The notes below the pieces were generated by a model, which ran no database searches, had not been told where the DNA came from, and was given only the letters and a program-made list of their open reading frames with translations. Shown here in pieces: positions 1 to 5,872 of a stretch of 9,993 nucleotides of DNA. This DNA is from Candidatus Peregrinibacteria bacterium (GTDB lineage Bacteria; Patescibacteriota; Gracilibacteria; UBA1369; UBA12463): assembly GCA_016215735.1 (NCBI GenBank), contig JACRIA010000077.1, forward strand, positions 1 through 9,993, read 5' to 3'. The position numbers and the translations under genes are program-made. The number at the start of each line of letters is the position of its first letter. The stretch's first letter is position 1.

Positions 1-204
1 ATGAACGGCAAAACGCCCCTGCAGAAACTTAAACAGTCTGCTATACTTGTTCCCGAACAGATTCTCCGCTTTCCCGTTATTATCTTGGATGATCTTCTTT
101 CTGTCCTCAAAAGTGGTAACTATCTGTGTAACTACTACCATATTTTAAGAGGCCGTCCGTTGCACTCCCGGCCTGTTAATCAGTGCCGCTTCGCGGCGTG
201 CTAA
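1..204 (+). CDS. Probable C-terminal fragment of an integrase-core transposase (5' end outside window)
   Basis: The frame is open from the first base, so the true start probably lies upstream. The first residues, NGKTPLQKLK, resemble the segment just after the catalytic core of DDE integrase-type transposases (IS481/IS3-like), where a '(L)xGKTPxExL' motif follows the last catalytic Glu. None of the DDE residues are inside the window, so the assignment rests on this short motif alone. The rest (FPVIILDD, NYLCNYY) is compatible with a transposase tail but not diagnostic. The last 17 residues read through GC-rich inverted repeats and may not be conserved. The TAA stop overlaps the TAG stop of the convergent minus-strand gene. 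Alternatively this is a spurious frame. Confidence 0.42.
   Translation: MNGKTPLQKLKQSAILVPEQILRFPVIILDDLLSVLKSGNYLCNYYHILRGRPLHSRPVNQCRFAAC
150..197. repeat. Two GC-rich hairpins at the convergent gene ends
   Basis: AGGCCG (150-155) pairs with CGGCCT (169-174) across a 13-base loop. GCCGC (185-189) pairs with GCGGC (193-197) across a TTC triloop. Both lie just downstream of the minus-strand gene ending at 201 and inside the last codons of the plus-strand frame. Neither is followed by a clear T-run on either strand, so a classical intrinsic terminator is not supported, but a terminator or transposon-end role is possible. Confidence 0.45.
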
Positions 205-437
205 TCCAAAAGATGAAACAGACTTACCTTAAAAAGCCCGTGATCAGGCGTTATTAGGGAATAGATTAAATAAGCGACATATCCTATTGAAGCCATTAAA
301 AAGAGGGTAGTAAACATTTTGCCGATTTTGCCGCGCAATTTTATCTGCGGCGGCATATGCCTATACGACCACATTTTTTTAAGATACTGGAATTGATTTC
401 TTCCAGGCTGGCGGTTTGTTTTGTAGAGCGAACGCAT
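201..437 (-). CDS. Small single-pass membrane protein, hypothetical (78 aa)
   Basis: No family recognised. The 78-residue product has a strongly basic N-terminal half (many Arg/Lys in residues 1-40), one hydrophobic segment at about residues 41-63 (starting MFTTLFLMAS), and a short tail. By the positive-inside rule the N-terminus should be cytoplasmic. What makes it more credible than a chance frame is a near-consensus promoter placed exactly right: TTGACG, 17 bases, TATAAT on the minus strand, with the predicted transcript start about 20 bases before the ATG. There is no Shine-Dalgarno sequence, as for every other gene here. Its stop overlaps the stop of the plus-strand transposase-like frame. 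Confidence 0.55.
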   Translation of the reverse strand: MRSLYKTNRQPGRNQFQYLKKMWSYRHMPPQIKLRGKIGKMFTTLFLMASIGYVAYLIYSLITPDHGLFKVSLFHLLD

Positions 438-465
438 AGTTTTTGTGTTTATTGCGGTTAAATAT

Positions 466-494
466 ATTATAACATCAAAATTCTAATTCGTCAA
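466..494 (-). promoter_or_regulatory. Sigma70-type promoter of the small membrane protein gene
   Basis: On the minus strand TTGACG (494 to 489) is followed after 17 bases by TATAAT (471 to 466). This is 11 of 12 consensus positions with ideal spacing. Predicted transcript start is near 459, giving a leader of about 20 bases to the ATG at 437. Confidence 0.65.
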
Positions 495-505
495 TCTACT
501 TTAAA

Positions 506-535
506 TTGATTTATTTTTCGATGAGAATGTAATAT
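506..535 (+). promoter_or_regulatory. Candidate promoter of the aminotransferase gene
   Basis: TTGATT (506-511) and TAATAT (530-535) are 18 bases apart. An overlapping alternative -10, TATAAC (533-538), has no good -35. Either would start transcription about 15-20 bases before the ATG at 562. The match is moderate and the region is AT-rich, so chance is possible. It sits back-to-back with the minus-strand promoter at 466-494. Confidence 0.35.
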
Positions 536-561
536 AACTCTCCTGACATTAAAAAATAGAA

Positions 562-2448
562 ATGAAAACCCTCGAAAACCCCCGCGCCCGCGTTATCACG
601 GACAAAGACCAGCTTAACAGAGAAGTGAGGTTTTTATTGAGATATATTGAAGAATATCTTGGTGATCCGATTGGAAGGTATTTTGAGCAAATAGCAGGAG
701 AACTCATAAAAAAATTCGAGCAGAAAAAAATCAATATAGATAAATTTTTACGCGCTCCGCAAGATGAAAAAATCGACACTTTATATGATTTATTAAAAGA
801 AAACGCTGAAGTTATTCCTCATATAGACGGCGTTATCGGCGCTGTTAGAAAACAGATAGAAGATCTTATTCCCGACATTGTTTCAAGTCCGAAAATAGAA
901 GCAACCGAGAGCGCGAAAAACACAGAATATGCGGTAAGGGGAGATGTTGAAATAGAAATAAACAGGCAAGATGTGGAGTGGCATGAGAAGTTGAGGGAAT
1001 TTTTGTTGAGTACTCCTGGGCCTGTCGCGATAGGGAAAATAGGCGTTGATGAATTCATTGAAAAATTTGATAATCTGCGTTTTAGCGGTATAGAAACTCA
1101 GGCTAATTTTCTGACGCAGTATTATGGTATTGCATTGTCAGATAAATTAATGGAAACCTATCCAATCCGCGCGAATATCGGCAACAGCGGAAATTACACG
1201 CCTCCTCCGAAAGAATTAGTTGATGCTTTAGGCAAAGAAATAATCAGGCAGAATTTAAGACTGAACAAAGTTGTGGAATTTTTGAAAGAAAAATTGCGGA
1301 AATTGAATCTGGCACAAGAATACGAAAAATCATTATTGGAGTTGATAAAGGCGGCTGCAGAAAAAATCGGCGGCTACGATAAATCAACACTTAATTTGTC
1401 GCAGTTACTTCCTTATTCGTCTGTCACAGGGATAAAAGGTCTCCCGCAAGCCATACAAAGAACTTTGGTTGAACGCGGCGTCGCAAAAGAAAACGATCCA
1501 GATTTTATCAAAAGAATTTTACTCGGCAATGGTTCAAGCGAAGCCATAAAAATTATTTTTGATGTTTTGGTTGAAGAACATGACGAAGTTTATTTTGCGG
1601 GCGAAAAGGCAATATATTCAATATATTCCGCGGAAATAAAAAGAGTTGGCGCTAAAGAAAAATTATTTGATCCGAAATCTAAAAAATACAGCGAAATTGG
1701 GCCCAGGGCGAGAATGATTGTTTTTATTACGCCAAACAATCCAACAGGAAAAGTTATGGGGCAGCAAGAAGTTGATTCAGCAATAAAAGCAATTAAAAAA
1801 TCAGGGAATAATCAAACGATTTTGCTTTTTGACGAAGCTTACAGAAGAATGATTTACAATAAATACGGAATAGATATCGCGGCTTATACTGCGAAAAAAT
1901 ATCCCGACCAAGTTTTTGCAATTGCCGACAGCATCTCAAAAGAACAGGGTATGTGCGGACTAAGAGCCGGTTTCGCTTACTTCGGCGGCCCGATCGAAAA
2001 TATGGAATTTTTGAACGAGACATACAAGATGCGCGCAGAAAGTTTATGTTCGAATACTTTTGGACAATTGGCGCTTTATCATGCGCTTGAAACAGGCGCG
2101 GTTATTGACGCGAAAGTTCTTGAATCAAGGATAAAAAGCCTCACGGACGGGTTTAAGGAAGTTCCATATATAGGCGATGTAAAGCCTCCGGACGGCGCTC
2201 TTTATCTGTGGTTTAATGTGCGGCCTTTGATGAAAAAAATGGGAATAAAAACAAGCAAGGAATTTGCCTTGAAATTTGCCAAAGAATGTAATGTCTCAAC
2301 TGTTGAAGGCAGCGGTTTCGGCAATCATCCTGACAACGATAATTATATTAGATTTGTTGTTTTCCTGCCGGAATCCACGAATATGGAAATCGCGCGGCGT
2401 ATGAAAAACTGGGTTACGCGTTCTTTGTCTTGCGGCAATCAAGATTGA
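562..2448 (+). CDS. Class I/II PLP-dependent aminotransferase with long N-terminal extension (628 aa)
   Basis: This is a fold-type I aminotransferase, expected to be a cytoplasmic enzyme moving an amino group between an amino acid and a 2-oxo acid through pyridoxal phosphate. The active site is complete: phosphate-binding GNGSSEA (about 322-328), NNPTGK with Asn393, FDEAY with Asp424 and Tyr427, Schiff-base Lys460 in DSISK, Arg468 in GLRAG, and a substrate-carboxylate Arg597 in NYIRF. Usual family length is about 370-420 residues; here the catalytic part begins only near residue 200 (PIRANIGNSG) and also holds a helical, Lys/Glu-rich insertion at about 225-285, before the YSSVTGIKG segment. 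Residues 1-195 are mostly predicted helix and match no domain I recognise. Substrate cannot be read from the sequence; an aspartate/alanine/aromatic type is possible. The ATG at 562 lacks a ribosome binding site. The next gene is 76 bases away with its own promoter. Confidence 0.85.
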   Translation: MKTLENPRARVITDKDQLNREVRFLLRYIEEYLGDPIGRYFEQIAGELIKKFEQKKINIDKFLRAPQDEKIDTLYDLLKENAEVIPHIDGVIGAVRKQIEDLIPDIVSSPKIEATESAKNTEYAVRGDVEIEINRQDVEWHEKLREFLLSTPGPVAIGKIGVDEFIEKFDNLRFSGIETQANFLTQYYGIALSDKLMETYPIRANIGNSGNYTPPPKELVDALGKEIIRQNLRLNKVVEFLKEKLRKLNLAQEYEKSLLELIKAAAEKIGGYDKSTLNLSQLLPYSSVTGIKGLPQAIQRTLVERGVAKENDPDFIKRILLGNGSSEAIKIIFDVLVEEHDEVYFAGEKAIYSIYSAEIKRVGAKEKLFDPKSKKYSEIGPRARMIVFITPNNPTGKVMGQQEVDSAIKAIKKSGNNQTILLFDEAYRRMIYNKYGIDIAAYTAKKYPDQVFAIADSISKEQGMCGLRAGFAYFGGPIENMEFLNETYKMRAESLCSNTFGQLALYHALETGAVIDAKVLESRIKSLTDGFKEVPYIGDVKPPDGALYLWFNVRPLMKKMGIKTSKEFALKFAKECNVSTVEGSGFGNHPDNDNYIRFVVFLPESTNMEIARRMKNWVTRSLSCGNQD

Positions 2449-2476
2449 TATGGAGTCGCTTCACGACAGCTTGTTT

Positions 2477-2509
2477 ATAGGGCCTGTGTTGCCTTCGGCA
2501 ACGGCCTAT
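2477..2509. repeat. Long hairpin between aminotransferase and AI-2E genes
   Basis: The inner stem GTTGCC (2488-2493) / GGCAAC (2497-2502) closes a TTC triloop, and the outer arms ATAGG-CC (2477-2484) and GGCCTAT (2503-2509) also pair, with a single-base and a three-base bulge on the left side. Only a few T residues follow, so terminator function for the upstream gene is uncertain. The hairpin contains the -35 box of the downstream gene. Confidence 0.6.
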
Positions 2510-2517
2510 TGTACAAT
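2489..2517 (+). promoter_or_regulatory. Promoter of the AI-2E-family gene
   Basis: TTGCCT (2489-2494), 17 bases, TACAAT (2512-2517). The predicted start of transcription is at about 2524-2525, which coincides with the A of the chosen ATG and implies a leaderless message. The -10 box lies in a perfect 10-base palindrome, ATTGTACAAT (2508-2517). This promoter placement supports the start at 2525 over the upstream ATG at 2450. Confidence 0.5.
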
Positions 2518-2524
2518 TGACGCA

Positions 2525-3640
2525 ATGGATAAACAAACAAAAGAAGACAAAAATCATTCCTTGCAGGTAAAAAATATCCCCGGATATTTCTTAGTTTTTT
2601 GTATTGTGATAGTGTTTTATTTTCTTTACGAAATAGTCGCGCCGTTCCTGCCTGTTGCGATTTTTGCCGCTGTTTTGACTGCGGCGTTCTTTCCGCTGTA
2701 CAGCCGTTTGCGCAATTTTTTAGGCGGCAGAAAAAGTATTTCAGCCCTGCTTATGTGTTTGCTTGTAATTATAGTTGTGGTTGTGCCGATCGTTGTTTTT
2801 ATATTGTTTTTAGCGAATGAAACATTGAGTGTTTATGGTCTTCTTGAACAGAAAGTTCAATCAGGCGCCATGGATTCGCTTTTGCAGGCGGATAAAGGTT
2901 TTCTTTACCAATTGAAAATCAAACTCGCGCCAATTATCAAACTAGACCCTGCTTATCTGAAATCCGGCATTACTGATGTCGCGAAAAGTATCAGTTCGCT
3001 TCTGGTTTCAAAAAGCGCTGATATGCTTAAAAACGCCACAACGCTTGTTGTTGAATTTATAGTCACTCTTTTTGCTTTGTTTTTCTTTTTCAGAGACGGC
3101 GAATCTTTAGTGCAGATGATAATTCATTTGATGCCTCTTCCGCAGAAATATGAAAGAATTCTTGTGAAAAAATTATCAGCAACAACAAAAAGTATTTTCT
3201 ATGGAATTTTCGCGACAGCGCTCGCGCAGGGTCTTATGGCTGGAATCGGTTTCTGGATTGCGGGCGTGCAAAACGCGGCGCTGTGGGGAACGCTTGCTGG
3301 TTTCTTTTCCATGCTGCCTTATATTGGAAGTTCCATTATCTGGTTTCCGGCAGGACTTATTTTAATCGGCGCTGACCATACTTCCAGCGGCGTATTTTTG
3401 CTGCTTTGGGGCCTTTTTGTTGTTTCTACAATCGACAATGTTGTGCGCGTGTTTGTTATTCGGGGAGGCATTAAAGCGCATCCGCTTCTTGTTTTCTTTG
3501 TTGTGTTCGGAGGTTTTTTGGCATTTGGCTTCCCTGGTATTTTATATGGTCCGCTTATCCTCACAATCGCGATGATGTTCATCGAGATCTATCGCATGGA
3601 ATACGCGAAGATGCTTGATGGAATGGATAGTGATGGGTGA
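2525..3640 (+). CDS. AI-2E family membrane transporter (PerM/YdiK/TqsA-like, 371 aa)
   Basis: This is a polytopic inner-membrane protein of the AI-2E (PerM) family. Members have been linked to autoinducer-2 export or to sodium/proton-coupled transport, and the substrate here is unknown. Hydrophobic segments occur at about residues 20-37, 39-58, 72-95, 172-190, 222-246, 250-282, 288-303 and 320-352, with a soluble stretch at 100-170, as is typical. Family signatures are visible: LPYIGSSI (264-271), IDNVVR (303-308), HPLLVFF (319-325) and the glycine-rich GGFLAFGFPGILYGP (329-343). Length is normal for the family. The ATG at 2450 is in frame but would add 25 residues of non-conserved sequence translated from a hairpin and promoter, so I chose 2525. 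The TGA stop directly abuts the stop of the convergent lamin-tail gene. Confidence 0.88.
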   Translation: MDKQTKEDKNHSLQVKNIPGYFLVFCIVIVFYFLYEIVAPFLPVAIFAAVLTAAFFPLYSRLRNFLGGRKSISALLMCLLVIIVVVVPIVVFILFLANETLSVYGLLEQKVQSGAMDSLLQADKGFLYQLKIKLAPIIKLDPAYLKSGITDVAKSISSLLVSKSADMLKNATTLVVEFIVTLFALFFFFRDGESLVQMIIHLMPLPQKYERILVKKLSATTKSIFYGIFATALAQGLMAGIGFWIAGVQNAALWGTLAGFFSMLPYIGSSIIWFPAGLILIGADHTSSGVFLLLWGLFVVSTIDNVVRVFVIRGGIKAHPLLVFFVVFGGFLAFGFPGILYGPLILTIAMMFIEIYRMEYAKMLDGMDSDG

Positions 3641-5569
3641 TTAGACATTCTTCTTGATATATAAAATTGCTCCTATTGTTGCAGCAATGCTTATTCCTAA
3701 CGCGAAAGCAAGATAGATATTTGACGAAGGTTTATTTTCCGGCTGGCTGCTAGTTGAGCCATTTTTCATTTGCGCTGGTTCGATTGATTGGAGTTCGTAC
3801 GCGCCGCCCCCTATTTCGCGCGCTTTTATTGAAAAATTTTCGCCGGTTTGTAAAACATTCGCGGCAAGAGCTGCTGGCAAAGTTTCTTCGGAATAGGAAA
3901 TTGTGATCCGTTTATCGTCTTTGAGAGCGCTGAATTGATTTTTGGAACTTGCATCAGTAATTTGCGCGCTGAAAGTTTCATAAATTGGATTTTCTTTGCT
4001 TGGCGTTATGTCTTTTGTCCATTCCCACGCTGTGCTGTTGTTGGAAACAGTTTTCGCGTATGACAGATTTTCGCGGCTTTGTGGATAATCAACTTCATCA
4101 ACAATATTTCCTTCTGGATCAATCAGCGAAATGTGTGCACCGCTATTTTTCAGAGGAATTTTTAGATTTACTGCTAGATATGCGTTGGCTGAGATGAAAG
4201 TTTTATCTTTTATAGCGTATTTTCTTTTGTTGTCTGTTTGTATTTCCCAGTTTCCAAGATTGATTTTTTTGTTTGATTCATTATAAATTTCAACCCATTC
4301 TTTAGCAGTATCAGTGCCAGCTGGATTTGGAAAAATTTCTGTGATTGAAACTTCGTCCGTGTATTCTGATACCTCGTTTGGCGCGATTTCAGCGCCTGTT
4401 TTAACAATAGGGGTTTTATTGCCAGCACTGCCGCCAGCAACCGCGTTTGCTAATGAAATTTTATTGCATGTGACGGATGAATTTTCACTGTTTGAAAAAG
4501 TATTGGAAGCGTTTGGAGTCGGCGTTGTTGTTATGCTCCATTGGCCGGAAGAATCCCGGCTGAAAGATTGGCCTGAAAGCGGTTTTTCGTACAGAATTTC
4601 GTCAATAAGCGCGCCTGCTGTGTTGAATAATCTTACGCGGTCAGTGTCATTATTTAAAACAATCTTTGTTTCGCTTGAATAAAACGCTTTTGCTTCTCCG
4701 GCTGCTAAAGTAGTATCTGGAAATGTGTACGCTGAACTGCCACTGTCGCTGTCATCAATTTTATAGCCGATTAAATTTGCCGCTGTAGCGCCGAGATTTT
4801 TAAGCTCTATCCATTCGTTGCCAGTGTCCGTGCCTTCTGGATCCGGCATAAATTCATTTATAACAATTTGAACTGGTGCGGCTGGAGGCGGTTCTGGCTG
4901 GACTTGCTGAATATTTGTTGCTGCAGGCGTCGAGGTTGCGAATGTGTACCAATCTGAAGTTTGATTTGTATCATCACTTGAAATATTGCGGCCGATTGAT
5001 TCATTGTCTTTGATTCCAGCGCTTGAAACGCATGCGCCTGTCCACGCACCAGCATTCTTGATTTCCGTGATTTTTGTCTGCTGTGTTTCAGTTGGGGTTC
5101 CATCATCCCAGCAGATGGCATCTGCGATTGAGGCAGCCGGCGAATTTAGCGCGATAACACTTGTTGTTGAAACTAAGCCATCGCGCGTTGTATAAAGTTT
5201 CAAAATATTATCAGTTGCTGCGGCTTCGTCAGTTGCGCTTGATTTGAATGTTAATAGAATAAATCCGTTTGTTTTTAGCAAAATATCACTCGCGATTTTT
5301 TTGATTTCTGTACCATCCACTTTGATTGAAAAATCCTTGATGCTCGCGCCGAGTCCGGAATTTTTGTCATCTTTTATATACAGTTCTATAAAATCAGCGG
5401 TTTTGTCCTTAAAGCTTACTTCATTGATTAATATTTCCGGCGAAGCGGAGTTGGACAGGTTTGCAAGCGCAGTAGAAGCGCCGCCTGTTGGCGTTGAAAC
5501 ACATTCTACATACGCATGTGCAAGCGGAATTTGGAACAGGAGCGCGAGAGCGATTAAAATTTTTCTCAT
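3641..5569 (-). CDS. Secreted, membrane-anchored protein with three lamin-tail (LTD) domains (642 aa)
   Basis: The product starts with a Sec signal peptide (basic MRK, hydrophobic core, AHA cleavage site at about residue 19) and ends with a hydrophobic helix (about 617-637) followed by KKN, so it should be displayed outside the cell on a C-terminal anchor. Three LTD-like immunoglobulin-fold domains are seen at about 45-202, 233-352 and 406-522. The second and third share the motif (F)PxPxGTDTxxEWxE. The first is more divergent and carries Cys153 and Cys180. Linkers are rich in Pro, Ser, Thr and Asn. The segment at about 523-605 is beta-rich and unassigned. Bacterial LTD proteins are often surface proteins or sit near competence/nuclease genes; a role in binding surfaces or DNA is only inference. 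An in-frame ATG at 5593 would put eight residues before the signal peptide, so 5569 is preferred. A TATTAT box (5598 to 5593) could be its -10 but has no good -35. Confidence 0.85.
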   Translation of the reverse strand: MRKILIALALLFQIPLAHAYVECVSTPTGGASTALANLSNSASPEILINEVSFKDKTADFIELYIKDDKNSGLGASIKDFSIKVDGTEIKKIASDILLKTNGFILLTFKSSATDEAAATDNILKLYTTRDGLVSTTSVIALNSPAASIADAICWDDGTPTETQQTKITEIKNAGAWTGACVSSAGIKDNESIGRNISSDDTNQTSDWYTFATSTPAATNIQQVQPEPPPAAPVQIVINEFMPDPEGTDTGNEWIELKNLGATAANLIGYKIDDSDSGSSAYTFPDTTLAAGEAKAFYSSETKIVLNNDTDRVRLFNTAGALIDEILYEKPLSGQSFSRDSSGQWSITTTPTPNASNTFSNSENSSVTCNKISLANAVAGGSAGNKTPIVKTGAEIAPNEVSEYTDEVSITEIFPNPAGTDTAKEWVEIYNESNKKINLGNWEIQTDNKRKYAIKDKTFISANAYLAVNLKIPLKNSGAHISLIDPEGNIVDEVDYPQSRENLSYAKTVSNNSTAWEWTKDITPSKENPIYETFSAQITDASSKNQFSALKDDKRITISYSEETLPAALAANVLQTGENFSIKAREIGGGAYELQSIEPAQMKNGSTSSQPENKPSSNIYLAFALGISIAATIGAILYIKKNV

Positions 5570-5652
5570 AGAAAATTGGTTAAAGTAGCGCAATAATAAG
5601 TCATCGCACCTTTCAAATTTCTAAACAAAAGATTAAATTTTTCTGACACAAT

Positions 5653-5681
5653 TTGACCCCCGTCCCCCTTTCTGCTATCCT
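5653..5681 (+). promoter_or_regulatory. Extended -10 promoter upstream of rny
   Basis: TTGACC (5653-5658), 17 bases, TATCCT (5676-5681), with an extended -10 TGC at 5673-5675. Predicted transcript start is near 5688, about 185 bases before the rny ATG. It could instead drive a small RNA. A TATAAA at 5851-5856 might give a second, short-leader transcript, but its -35 is poor. Confidence 0.5.
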
Positions 5682-5713
5682 TACTTTTGAACGCAGAAAC
5701 GTTTATCTCGTAC

Positions 5714-5738
5714 AGGCCTTGAGCGAAGCGAAAGGCCT
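5714..5738. repeat. Hairpin in the predicted rny leader
   Basis: AGGCCTT (5714-5720) pairs perfectly with AAGGCCT (5732-5738) around an 11-base loop, GAGCGAAGCGA. It would lie about 26 bases into the transcript from the promoter at 5653-5681. It is followed by A-rich, not T-rich, sequence on the plus strand, so it is not a standard terminator for that transcript. Confidence 0.6.
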
Positions 5739-5872
5739 AAAAATTAGAGCAGGGAATTGCGATAATAATAATCAAATGACACCTTTATATATATTTGCAA
5801 AGATTCTGATCTAGAAGGCAAACCTGTTCAATTTTCAATTCGCGCGAGATTATAAAAATTAATCAAATTATT

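Larger units (their letters stand above)
5570..5872. other. Divergent intergenic region between the lamin-tail gene and rny
   Basis: About 300 bases without a credible gene; the longest ATG frame noticed (from 5776) has only 12 codons. It holds, in order, the probable minus-strand start region of the lamin-tail gene, a plus-strand promoter (5653-5681), a hairpin (5714-5738), and AT-rich sequence with a promoter-proximal TATAAA (5851-5856) just before rny. Confidence 0.6.

Noticed and set aside
2485..2520. Classical intrinsic terminator after the aminotransferase gene
   Set aside because: The stem is strong, but the following bases (TATTGTACAATT) lack a T-run; kept only as a hairpin.
2450..2524. 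In-frame upstream ATG extending the AI-2E protein by 25 residues
   Set aside because: The extra residues are translated from a hairpin and a promoter and do not look like protein; start 2525 fits the promoter and the family's N-terminus.
4314..4682. 122-residue plus-strand frame opposite the lamin-tail gene
   Set aside because: It mirrors the antisense strand of a well-supported gene and has no promoter, start context or recognisable motif.
5570..5593. In-frame upstream ATG adding eight residues to the lamin-tail protein
   Set aside because: It would place MRYFNQFS before a textbook signal peptide; the ATG at 5569 gives the normal MRK start.
5688..5872. Riboswitch in the rny leader
   Set aside because: Only one simple hairpin is visible and no known aptamer core was recognised.
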